From Natrinema salaciae (GTDB lineage: Archaea; Halobacteriota; Halobacteria; Halobacteriales; Natrialbaceae): a stretch of DNA of 64,000 bases. Below the pieces are notes generated by a model. The model was not told the DNA's origin, made no database searches, and saw only the letters and a program-made list of their open reading frames with translations. The stretch spans positions 372,001 to 436,000 of the forward strand of contig NZ_FOFD01000001.1 of the NCBI RefSeq assembly GCF_900110865.1, given 5' to 3'. Positions 34,097 through 42,111 of this stretch are shown here, piece by piece. The translations under genes were made by a program, and so were the position numbers. Numbering within the stretch: the first letter of the stretch is position 1; each line of letters starts with the position of its first letter.

Positions 34097-35175
34097 GCAC
34101 GAACACGAACGAGAACAAGGATCAGTTCCGACAGCCCGACCACGAGCACGACCACTTCCTGCTGACGACCGTCGTCGGCTCCTACCCCAAACCCAAGTGG
34201 CTCAACCGCGCGAAGGATCTCTACGAGGACGAGGAGAGCGACTTCGACGACGAGAACTGGCGGGAAGCGAAGGACGACGCCGCGCGCGTGATCACCGACG
34301 AGCACGAGCGGGCCGGCCTCGACGTCGTCGTCGACGGCGAGATGCGGCGCAACGAGATGGTCGAGTTCTTCGCCCACCGCATCGAGGGCTACGAGTTCAA
34401 CGGCCCGGTCAAGGTCTGGGGTCACAACTACTTCGACAAGCCCAGCGTCGTCAGCGAGGTCGAGTACGACGACTCCTGGCTGGTCGACGAGTACGAGTTC
34501 ACCGCGGCCGCCAGCGACCGGCCGGTCAAGGTCCCGATCACGGGCCCCTACACCCTCGCGAACTGGTCGTTCAACGAGGCCTACGAGGACGACGACGAGC
34601 TCACCCTGGAGCTCGCCGACCTCGTCAACGAGGAGATCGAGAAGCTCGTCGACGCCGGCGCACGGTACATCCAGATCGACGAGCCCGCGCTCGCGACCAC
34701 GCCCGACGACCACGCCATCGTCGGCGAGGCGCTCGAGCACATCGTCGCGGACATTCCCGACGACGTCCGCATCGGGCTCCACGTCTGTTACGGCGACTAC
34801 TCCCGGATCTACCCCGAGATCCTCGAGTTCCCGGTCGACGAGTTCGATCTCGAACTCGCGAACGGCGACTACGAGCAGCTCGACGTCTTCAAGGACCCCG
34901 AGTTCACCAAGGACCTCGCGCTCGGCGTCTGCGACGCCCACGTCGCCGACGTCGAGTCCGTCGAGCAGATCGAGGAGAACATCAAGAAGGGCCTGGAGGT
35001 CGTCCCGCCGGAACAGCTCGTCGTCTCGCCTGACTGCGGCGTGAAGCTGCTGCCCCGGGAGGTCGCGTACGGGAAGATGGCGAACATGGTACAGGCGGCC
35101 CGCAACGTCGAGGCCGACCTCGATGCGGGTGAGATCGATATCGAGCACGGTGCGCCGACGCCGGCCGACGACTGA
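34093..35175 (+). CDS. metE: MetE C-terminal-type catalytic subunit (cobalamin-independent methionine synthase)
   Basis: The protein of 360 residues starts with a His-rich acidic leader (PDHEHDHF) and then TTVVGSYPKPKWL. It has the zinc site of cobalamin-independent methionine synthase: the H and C of GLHVCYGDYSR, a Glu 24 residues after that His, and the Cys of SPDCGVKLLPR 85 residues after it, the spacing known from E. coli MetE. YIQIDEPALATTP is the substrate-binding strand. It is translationally coupled to the previous gene. The methyl donor in haloarchaea is not visible. Confidence 0.9.
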   Translation: MSTNTNENKDQFRQPDHEHDHFLLTTVVGSYPKPKWLNRAKDLYEDEESDFDDENWREAKDDAARVITDEHERAGLDVVVDGEMRRNEMVEFFAHRIEGYEFNGPVKVWGHNYFDKPSVVSEVEYDDSWLVDEYEFTAAASDRPVKVPITGPYTLANWSFNEAYEDDDELTLELADLVNEEIEKLVDAGARYIQIDEPALATTPDDHAIVGEALEHIVADIPDDVRIGLHVCYGDYSRIYPEILEFPVDEFDLELANGDYEQLDVFKDPEFTKDLALGVCDAHVADVESVEQIEENIKKGLEVVPPEQLVVSPDCGVKLLPREVAYGKMANMVQAARNVEADLDAGEIDIEHGAPTPADD

Positions 35176-35368
35176 CCGCGGGCCCCGCAGTGGGACGATC
35201 GTCGCCGATTCGGCCGTCGCCGGCGATTCTGTCCGCCATTCTCCGCCGCGTTCCGTTTCGACGATCGGGTCCAACGACGATCCATGCGTGACTTTCGCAC
35301 ACAAATTTCGGCTCTCGGAGCGGTTGGATCAAGAGACACGAGTGTTACCTGGTGACCTTCGCGTCCAA

Positions 35369-35377
35369 TAATATATA
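35369..35377 (+). promoter_or_regulatory. TATA box of the nitroreductase gene; decides the start
   Basis: TAATATATA, centred about 32 bases before ATG 35405 but only about 12 before the upstream in-frame ATG at 35384. The longer start would lie upstream of the expected transcript start, so 35405 is favoured. Confidence 0.6.
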
Positions 35378-35404
35378 CATAGTATGCACTCGAATAAACG
35401 AGCG

Positions 35405-36022
35405 ATGAAAGACGCCCTCGAGACGGAACGCGAACTTCGCGACGACGCCGCCGAGTATCGCGAGCCCGCCTACGACATCGATCCCCTGTTCGTCAACCGC
35501 TGGTCGCCCCGCGCGATGACCGGCGAACCGCTCGACGAAGACGAGTACCTCCCGCTGTTCGAGGCCGCCCGCTGGGCGCCCTCGGCGTTCAACAACCAGC
35601 ACTGGCGGTTCGTGATCGCCGACCGCGAGGACGAGGAGTGGGAGCGCTTCGTCGACTTGCTCGTGGAGACGAATCGGGCCTGGGCGACCGACGCCGCCGT
35701 CCTCGCCGTCATCGTCTCGAAGACGACGTTCGATCACAACGGCGAACCGGCGCCGACCCACTCCTTCGATACCGGTGCGGCGTGGCAGAACCTCGCCCTC
35801 GAGGGTGCCCGTCGCGAGCTGGTCGTCCACGCGATGGCCGGCTTCGACTACGAGCGCGCGGCTGACGAACTGGACGTTGCTGACGAATTCGACGTCCAGG
35901 CGATGGTCGCGATCGGCGAGCGCGCCCCGCCGGAGACGCTCCCCGAGGAGCTGCGAGAGCGCGAACAGCCCAGCGACCGGAAGCCAGTCGACGAAATCGT
36001 CCACCGCGGCGGCTTCGAGTAA
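35405..36022 (+). CDS. Nitroreductase-family flavoprotein
   Basis: The protein of 205 residues has the FMN-dependent nitroreductase layout: FVNRWSPRAMTGEPL at the N-terminus (the RRSxR-type FMN-phosphate region), ARWAPSAFNNQHWRFV, and later SFDTGAAWQNLALEGARRELVVHAMAGF and VQAMVAIGERAPPE. Such enzymes reduce quinones or nitro groups with NAD(P)H. The ATG at 35405 is chosen from promoter position. Monocistronic. Confidence 0.87.
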   Translation: MKDALETERELRDDAAEYREPAYDIDPLFVNRWSPRAMTGEPLDEDEYLPLFEAARWAPSAFNNQHWRFVIADREDEEWERFVDLLVETNRAWATDAAVLAVIVSKTTFDHNGEPAPTHSFDTGAAWQNLALEGARRELVVHAMAGFDYERAADELDVADEFDVQAMVAIGERAPPETLPEELREREQPSDRKPVDEIVHRGGFE

Positions 36023-36424
36023 GCGGTCGTCGCGCGATTTCGCGCAGTCGACGGCCCGCGATCCCGCCCGCCGACCGCGTTCTACTGCGGCTCTGGTGGC
36101 GGCTCAACCACGTTTCGTTCGGCACCCGAGTGCAGCGCACGATCGATCCGCTGTCGGGTGAGACGGTAGAAGGCGAACCGGTGAGAGCCGGCTCACACTG
36201 GCTCCTGCTCGCTGCAGATGGATGGCTGTTGGCGGGAGTGCCGTCCGCCGTGACCGTCGCGACGCTCGTCGGACTCGGAACCCCTTTCCTTCGCCGCTTT
36301 GCGGGCCATGAAACGTGTACTGCGTCCGTCGACACCCTGCTCGTTCTTCGTCGTCACTCGTCATACCGCGTACCGATTCTCATAGGAAATATTTATTTTA
36401 ATCCGAGTTGTAATGTGTTGTCGC
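36023..36424 (+). other. Intergenic region before the GH3 gene
   Basis: No convincing gene. A plus-strand GTG frame from 36130 (QRTIDPLSGETVEGEPVRAG then a hydrophobic stretch) has partly G/C-rich third positions but fades out and runs into the GH3 start, so it is at best a decayed fragment. The last 40 bases hold the GH3 promoter. Confidence 0.4.
36390..36401 (+). promoter_or_regulatory. TATA box of the GH3 gene
   Basis: TATTTATTTTAA-type AT run (36390-36401) with its centre about 29 bases before ATG 36425; an in-frame ATG at 36413 would be too close. Leaderless start inferred. Confidence 0.55.
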
Positions 36425-39037
36425 ATGTCGAGAAATAACCAATCGGAACACGGATCGGAATCGATCGACGAATCGCGACGGACGTTCATGAAAGCGACCG
36501 GTGCGGTGACGGCCGCGTCCGCGGTCGGCGTCGGGACGAACACCGCCGCTGCCGGGGCGAACGAGGACGACATCACCGAGCTGATCGAGGAGCTATCCCT
36601 CGAGCAGAAGGTCGGACAGATGACGCAGGTAGCGATCGACGACCTCGGCGAGGGGTTCGGCCCCGAGACTGCGTTCGACGATCACGACGACGTAGACACG
36701 CTCGGGCAGCTGCTCGCGGAGCACCACGTCGGATCGGTCCTCAACGGCGGCGCCACGGGGCCGACGTTCGACGGCGAGGAGTTCGTCGCGGGGCTCAACG
36801 ACCTTCAGCGATACACCGTCGAGAACACCGACCACGGGATCCCGTTTCTCTGGGGTGGCGACGCCCTCCACGGGAACACGCTGCTCGACGGCTGTACGAG
36901 CTTTCCCCAGCGGCTGAACATGGGCGCGACCCGCGACGTCGAACTGGTCGAGGCGGCGGCGACCCACACCGGGAACGAAATCGCGGCGATGGGCGGCCAC
37001 TGGATCTTCGGACCGACGGTGGACGTCCTCCGCGATATGCGCTGGGGGCGGTACTTCGAGGGCCACAGCGAGGATTCGATGCTGCTCGGCGAACTGGGGA
37101 GGGCGCGAGCGCGGGGGTTCCAGCGGAACGGTCGCGTCGCCGCGACGGTCAAACACTTCGCCGGCTACGGGACGCCGAACACGGGCAAGGACCGGGCACA
37201 CGCCCGAACGTCGATGCGCGATCTCCGCACCAGACAGCTGCCGGCCTACAGACGAGCGCTCGAGGAGGCCGAGACGGTGATGGTCAACAGCGGGGCGGTC
37301 AACGGCAAACCAGCCCACGTCTCGCAGTGGCTGCTGACGCAGGTGCTGCGGGAGCGATACGGGTTCGACGGCGTCGTCCTCACGGACTGGGACGACTTCG
37401 AACGACTGCAGTCCAACCATCAGTACCTGCCCGATACGCCGGACGGGTGGCGACGGGCCGTCAAGCAGGGTCTCGAAGCGGGTATCGACATGCACATGTG
37501 CGGCGGCGAGACGCCGCCGACGGCGTTCATCGAGACGACGATCGACCTCGTCGAGAGCGGCGACGTCTCGGAGGAGCGAATCGACGAGTCGGTCCGGCGA
37601 ATCCTCGAGCTCAAGCGACGCCTCGGTCTGTTCGATCAGCCCTGCGTCGACGAGGACGAGATCGGCGACCTGGTCGGCGGTGCGCGGGACGTCTCCGAGC
37701 GACTCGCCAAGGAGTCGCTGGTCCTGCTGGCGAACGAGGACGACGTCCTCCCGCTCGAGGGCACCGAGGACGTGTTGCTGACCGGCCCCGGGATCGAGGG
37801 TGAAACGCCGAACCGATTCCTGATGCAACACGGCGGCTGGACGCTCGGTTGGCAGGGGATCGAGGACGGCGACCTGACCGAGGACGGGCCGCGGCCGCGT
37901 CAGAACACGATCGCTGGCGAGCTGGCCGACCGGCTCGGCGACCGGCTCACCCACGTTCCGACGGAGTTCGAGGCCGCGCCCTACGGGAGTATCTACGAGA
38001 ACTTCGACAACGGCTTCTTCGACGTCACCGACGAGCAGGAAGCGGCGGTCGTCGACGCCGCCGAGACGGCCGACACCGTCGTCGTCGTGCTCGGCGAAGG
38101 CCCACACAACGAGGGTTTCGGCGACCGCGACAAGATGCGCTTCCCCGAGGCGCAGCGGGACCTCGTGGCGCTGCTCGACGCGGAGACCGACGACGACGTT
38201 CCGCTCGTCGGCGTGATCGTCGCTGGCAGCCCGCGCGGGACCGACGAGACGTTCGACCGCCTCGACGCGGTCCTGTTCGCCGGACAGCCCGGCAGCGATA
38301 CCGGCGTCGCGGTCACCGACGCGCTGTTCGGCGACTACAACCCCTCGGGGCGGCTCCCGTTCACCTGGGAGGCGAACGTCGGCCACGTCCCCCTCTTCTA
38401 CGACGACTATCCGCCGCGCCAGTCCGTCGGTGCGGCGGACGGGATGGTCCAGTTCGAGTTCGGACACGGACTCTCGTACACCGACTGGGAGTACGCGGGG
38501 CTCTCGCTGTCGACGCCCGCGGTCGAGGACCCTGCGTCGACATCGACGGTCACGGCGCGGGTGGGTGTCGAGAACACCGGCGACCGGGCCGGCGAGCACA
38601 TCGTCGAGGTGTACAACACCGAATTCTACGGATCGGTACTGCAGCCCCAGCGCCGGTTGATGGGATTCGAGCGAGTGGCCCTGCAACCCGGTGAGTCCGC
38701 GACCGTCGACGTCGAACTCGACCTCGCGACGCTCGAGGTCGTCCCCGGCGACGTCCCTGGCGACCAGGCGGCGGTGGTCGAGGCCGGCGAGTACGAGCTC
38801 TCGGTCGGCGACGAGACGACGACGCTGACCGTCGAAAACGAGGCCTCGATCACGGATCCCGAGCCGGCACCCGGCCGATACGACATCGACGGCGACGGCA
38901 GCGAGGACTTCGAGGACGTGATGGCGCTCTACCGCCGACTCAAGCGGCGGAAACGAGGCGAAAGTGGCCGACACGAAAGCGGTCACGGACGTGGGAACGA
39001 TCGCGGCGGCGAGCGCGGACACGAGTGGGATCGGTAA
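36425..39037 (+). CDS. Secreted glycoside hydrolase family 3 beta-glucosidase
   Basis: The protein of 870 residues opens with a Tat signal (SRRTFMKATGAVTAASAVG). The GH3 TIM barrel includes GGDALHGN, ATVKHFAGYG and VVLTDWDDF, with nucleophile Asp about 321. The second domain holds GEGPHNEGFGDRDKM, and a fibronectin-III-like domain follows (EHIVEVYNTEFYGSV). Near the C-terminus a single dockerin/EF-hand-like loop (DIDGDGSEDFED, about 820-831) precedes an Arg/Gly/His-rich tail. It should act outside the cell on beta-glucosides or related oligosaccharides, feeding the TrmB-controlled uptake locus about 2 kb downstream. Confidence 0.92.
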   Translation: MSRNNQSEHGSESIDESRRTFMKATGAVTAASAVGVGTNTAAAGANEDDITELIEELSLEQKVGQMTQVAIDDLGEGFGPETAFDDHDDVDTLGQLLAEHHVGSVLNGGATGPTFDGEEFVAGLNDLQRYTVENTDHGIPFLWGGDALHGNTLLDGCTSFPQRLNMGATRDVELVEAAATHTGNEIAAMGGHWIFGPTVDVLRDMRWGRYFEGHSEDSMLLGELGRARARGFQRNGRVAATVKHFAGYGTPNTGKDRAHARTSMRDLRTRQLPAYRRALEEAETVMVNSGAVNGKPAHVSQWLLTQVLRERYGFDGVVLTDWDDFERLQSNHQYLPDTPDGWRRAVKQGLEAGIDMHMCGGETPPTAFIETTIDLVESGDVSEERIDESVRRILELKRRLGLFDQPCVDEDEIGDLVGGARDVSERLAKESLVLLANEDDVLPLEGTEDVLLTGPGIEGETPNRFLMQHGGWTLGWQGIEDGDLTEDGPRPRQNTIAGELADRLGDRLTHVPTEFEAAPYGSIYENFDNGFFDVTDEQEAAVVDAAETADTVVVVLGEGPHNEGFGDRDKMRFPEAQRDLVALLDAETDDDVPLVGVIVAGSPRGTDETFDRLDAVLFAGQPGSDTGVAVTDALFGDYNPSGRLPFTWEANVGHVPLFYDDYPPRQSVGAADGMVQFEFGHGLSYTDWEYAGLSLSTPAVEDPASTSTVTARVGVENTGDRAGEHIVEVYNTEFYGSVLQPQRRLMGFERVALQPGESATVDVELDLATLEVVPGDVPGDQAAVVEAGEYELSVGDETTTLTVENEASITDPEPAPGRYDIDGDGSEDFEDVMALYRRLKRRKRGESGRHESGHGRGNDRGGERGHEWDR

Positions 39038-39088
39038 CGGCCACCCCGAGCGGTCGCTGTCGCCCCCGAGAGCCACGACGGATCCGTG

Positions 39089-39703
39089 TCAGGAATCGAT
39101 CCCCTCGTCTCGAGGGTCGATTCCGGCCGCCCTGCCGCCGGTACCGATGGTGATCGTCCCATCCCGACGAACGACGATTCCGTAGCCGAACAGCGCCAGT
39201 TCGAAGATGACCTCGGTTCCCGGCCCGCCGTCACTCCGAATCGACTCACCGACGGCGAACGTGACCGTCTCGAGCGTCGGTTCGTCGTCCCCGATGGCCG
39301 CGAGCGTCTCCGGCGGGACGTCTCGGATCGCGCCGTCGACGGTAAACGCGATCACGCTCGGCGGCGAATCGGTCGAACCGGCATCCTCGTCCGTCGACGG
39401 GGGGATCGACCGGAACTCGTCCGCGATATCCGCGCCGTCCGGTGTCGCGACGCCGACGTCGACGTTCTCGAGGCGGAGCGACGCCGGCCCCGTCAGATCG
39501 ATCGCGACGGGATTCGCGTCCGCAGCGGATATCGTGACGCGAACGGGGTTCAGCGTCGCCCCCTCGAACTCGGCGAGCAGGGCGGAGACCACCGTCAGAT
39601 TCCCATCGGTCGCGAACTCGAGCCGGTCTGGCGGCCGTTTCCGGACGTCGGTGTCGGTCAGTTCGACGCTCTCGTGTTCGTCGAGATCGATTCGTACTGT
39701 CAT
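39089..39703 (-). CDS. Unrecognised acidic beta-rich protein
   Basis: A 204-residue acidic protein without signal or membrane segments. Alternating strand-like stretches (VRVTISAADANPVAIDLTG, SLRLENVDVGVA, VIFELALFGYGIVVRRDGTITIG) suggest a beta-sandwich. Convergent with the GH3 gene, with 51 bases between the stops. Third positions are G/C rich, so it is very likely a gene, but I cannot name the family. Confidence 0.55.
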   Translation of the reverse strand: MTVRIDLDEHESVELTDTDVRKRPPDRLEFATDGNLTVVSALLAEFEGATLNPVRVTISAADANPVAIDLTGPASLRLENVDVGVATPDGADIADEFRSIPPSTDEDAGSTDSPPSVIAFTVDGAIRDVPPETLAAIGDDEPTLETVTFAVGESIRSDGGPGTEVIFELALFGYGIVVRRDGTITIGTGGRAAGIDPRDEGIDS

Positions 39704-39869
39704 CGTCCCCCGATACGGCGTAGGATCCCGACGGGTGAAACGCTATCGCACGACACAGCCGGCATCGCTGCCAGCGGTCCGAACCGCGTCGCCGTGAACC
39801 GCTTTCGGGCCGATACCGACCCGTACCGCGACGCGAGACCGGTGTTCTCCCGGCGGCCCGATGGACGAC

Positions 39870-40706
39870 CTAGTCGTACGTGAACAGTCGGACGTCGCAG
39901 TCGGGACAGCGCAACTTCTCCGCGGGCGTCGATCCGATCGGCGTCACCTCGCCGCAGCAGGTCGACTGCGAGACGGTCAGTTCGCGGTCACAGCGGGGAC
40001 ACCGCTCGAGGAGCGACCGGAGCGGTCGGCCGGCGGCGAGGCGGACGCGCTCGTCGTCGATCCGGGGCTCCAGAGCGCGGGCGGCGGCGAGTTCGGCGAC
40101 CGCGACGACCGCGTCGAGCGAGACGCCGCGACTGCCGTCCCCGACCAGGCGGACCGTCGACGGCCGGCCGCGCCAGTCCCGGCCGACCCGCGCGTCGATC
40201 GACGAGTCGGTCAGCGCGTCCGCCTCGGCGGCGAGCTCCTCGAGCTCACGACCACGGAGGTGGTCCATCTCCCGACGCCACTCGGTCCGAAACGACTCCT
40301 CGAGCCGGAGTTCCTCACCCGCCGGAACGACGACGCCAGCCTCGAGCAGCGCGGTGACGACCGTCTCGCCGCTCGGTGGTGCCGCGTCGGCTTCCTCGTC
40401 GGCGATGTCGGCGTCGGACAACGATCCGGCGTCGCGCTCGCGAGCGTCGTCGTGAACGCCGACATCGACGGGGAGCGCGGCGACCAGTCGTGGCGCGAAC
40501 CGTGGCGTGTACGGAACGAGGTAGCCGCGCAGCCAGATCGCGACGGCACCGACGACGGCGACCGCCGCGGCGACGGTCCGGCGTCCGGTAACCGTCAGGA
40601 TGCCGACCCCGACCGTTAGCAGGATGCCGTTCGCGATCGTACACGGCCAACACCGGTCGTCACCGGTGTACGCCGGCCGCCGGATCAGTTCTTTCGTGTT
40701 TCCCAT
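39870..40706 (-). CDS. Membrane protein with a C-terminal zinc-ribbon
   Basis: The protein of 278 residues starts MGNTKELIRRPAYTGDDRCWPCTIAN, a CxxC that may sit at the membrane face, followed by two helices (ILLTVGVGILTVTG and VAAAVAVVGAVAIWLRGYL). A soluble region of about 190 residues ends in a zinc-ribbon: CPRCD, TCCG, CPDCD. Haloarchaea have many such proteins of unknown role. It is divergent from the TrmB gene and shares its upstream region, including an inverted repeat at 40772-40799. Confidence 0.65.
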   Translation of the reverse strand: MGNTKELIRRPAYTGDDRCWPCTIANGILLTVGVGILTVTGRRTVAAAVAVVGAVAIWLRGYLVPYTPRFAPRLVAALPVDVGVHDDARERDAGSLSDADIADEEADAAPPSGETVVTALLEAGVVVPAGEELRLEESFRTEWRREMDHLRGRELEELAAEADALTDSSIDARVGRDWRGRPSTVRLVGDGSRGVSLDAVVAVAELAAARALEPRIDDERVRLAAGRPLRSLLERCPRCDRELTVSQSTCCGEVTPIGSTPAEKLRCPDCDVRLFTYD

Positions 40707-40771
40707 TGACAGTCGGTTTTCGTTCGAACCACCTTGAATATGGCCTCCACAGACACATTTTTTTCCAGCGA

Positions 40772-40799
40772 GTGTAATAATCAACTGGGATGATTACAC
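40772..40799. promoter_or_regulatory. Inverted repeat, candidate operator upstream of trmB-like gene
   Basis: GTGTAAT at 40772-40778 and ATTACAC at 40793-40799, perfect 7-base arms whose centres are 21 bases apart, two turns of the helix. It lies in the divergent promoter region and could be an autoregulatory site. It differs from the TACTNNNAGTA motif known for Halobacterium TrmB. Confidence 0.4.
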
Positions 40800-40835
40800 G
40801 CAGTACAGCGAATCGACCGGGTACGATGCTCGACG

Positions 40836-41912
40836 ATGGACGGTGACGAACTAACCGAGATCCTCGAGGACGCGGGGCTCTCGCCGTATCAGTCGGATGC
40901 GTACGTCACGCTGCTCGGTCTCGGGTCCGCGTCGGCGACCGACATCGCACAGGCCAGCGACGTCCCGGATCCGCGAATCTACGACGTGTTGCGCGGCCTC
41001 GAGGAGGCGGGATACATCGAGACCTACGAGCAGGACAGTCTCCACGCTCGCGCACACGACCCGGCGAACGTGCTGGCCGACCTCCGCTCGCGGGCGACTC
41101 GCTTCGAGACGGCGGCCAACGAGATCGAGGATCGGTGGAGTCGACCGGACCTCGAGGAGCACAAGGTGAGCATCGTCAAGCGCCTCGACACGGTCCTGGC
41201 GCGGGCCGACGAGTTGATTCGCTCGGCGACGAATCAGGTCCAGATCGGCCTCACCCCCGCGCAGTTCGACGAGCTGTCGGACGCGCTGACGGCTGCCCAC
41301 GAATCGGGGGTCGACGTCAAGATCTGTCTGTTTCCGTTGACCACCACGGAGACGGACGTTCCGTCGAGGGAGTCGTTGGCCGATGCCTGTACCGAGGCGC
41401 GGTACCGGAACCTCCCCTCGCCGTTCGTGGCGCTCGTCGACCGATCGTGGACCTGTTTCTCCCCGCACGGCCAATCGACCAACGAGTACGGGGTCATCGT
41501 CAACGATCGAACGCACACGTACGTCTTCCACTGGTACTTCCTCACCTGTCTCTGGGAGATCCACGACACGATCTACTCGGCGCGAGGCGACGACCCGCCG
41601 ATCACGTACGTCGACCTCCGGCAGTGTCTCCGCGACGTCGAACCGTTGCTCGAGGACGGGGCCACGATCGAGGCCACCGTCTACGGGTTCGAGACGGACA
41701 CGGGCCGCGAAGTAACGCGACGGGGAACGATCACCGACCTCACGTACACGGGCCACTCGACGGTGGACGGGCAACAGACGGCGCTGTTCCATCTCGCGGG
41801 CAAGGCCTCGCTGACGCTCGCGACCGACGACGGGACGTACACCGTCGGGGGGTGGGGAGCGATGCTCGAGGATTACGAGGCGACGCGGATCACGATCGAG
41901 TCGATCGACTGA
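40836..41912 (+). CDS. TrmB-family sugar-responsive transcription regulator
   Basis: The protein of 358 residues has an N-terminal winged helix (LSPYQSDAYVTLLGLGSASATDIAQASDVPDPRIYDVLRGL, about 16-56). A coiled region and a PLD-like middle domain follow (TNQVQIGLTPAQFDEL to CFSPHGQSTNEYG), then a C-terminal beta domain that binds the sugar effector in TrmB proteins (GTITDLTYTGHSTVDGQQTALFHL). It directly precedes the sugar ABC operon on the same strand and probably controls it. Confidence 0.9.
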   Translation: MDGDELTEILEDAGLSPYQSDAYVTLLGLGSASATDIAQASDVPDPRIYDVLRGLEEAGYIETYEQDSLHARAHDPANVLADLRSRATRFETAANEIEDRWSRPDLEEHKVSIVKRLDTVLARADELIRSATNQVQIGLTPAQFDELSDALTAAHESGVDVKICLFPLTTTETDVPSRESLADACTEARYRNLPSPFVALVDRSWTCFSPHGQSTNEYGVIVNDRTHTYVFHWYFLTCLWEIHDTIYSARGDDPPITYVDLRQCLRDVEPLLEDGATIEATVYGFETDTGREVTRRGTITDLTYTGHSTVDGQQTALFHLAGKASLTLATDDGTYTVGGWGAMLEDYEATRITIESID

Positions 41913-41943
41913 GGCGGCCGGACCACTCTCCGCCGTTCGTGTT

Positions 41944-41952
41944 ATTTTTCTC
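41944..41952 (+). terminator. T-rich terminator after the TrmB gene
   Basis: TTATTTTTC about 32 bases after the stop at 41912 and before the ABC operon promoter, so regulator and transporter are probably separate transcripts. Confidence 0.45.
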
Positions 41953-42078
41953 CACTTGTAGTCCGATTGGGGTACAGATAGCGACTGAAACGGGAGAACA
42001 GTGAACGAATATGTTCCGCTAGCCGGACGATTCCGATGGTGCTGCCAATTAACAACGGCCGTTGTACTCAGTCCATTA

Positions 42079-42088
42079 ACTATATACC
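42079..42088 (+). promoter_or_regulatory. TATA box of the sugar ABC operon
   Basis: ACTATATACC, centred about 28 bases before ATG 42112. It rules against the in-frame ATG at 42091 and the upstream GTG at 42001. Confidence 0.6.
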
Positions 42089-42111
42089 GAATGAATATCA
42101 TAGAGCAGTAT

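Noticed and set aside
36130-36438. Plus-strand GTG frame before GH3
   Set aside because: Coding character fades and it overlaps the GH3 start; no family recognised. Mentioned only as possible decay.
36593-39076. Very long minus-strand open frame opposite the GH3 gene
   Set aside because: It is the antisense mirror of a clear GH3 protein; high GC keeps antisense frames open and no family motif appears in it.
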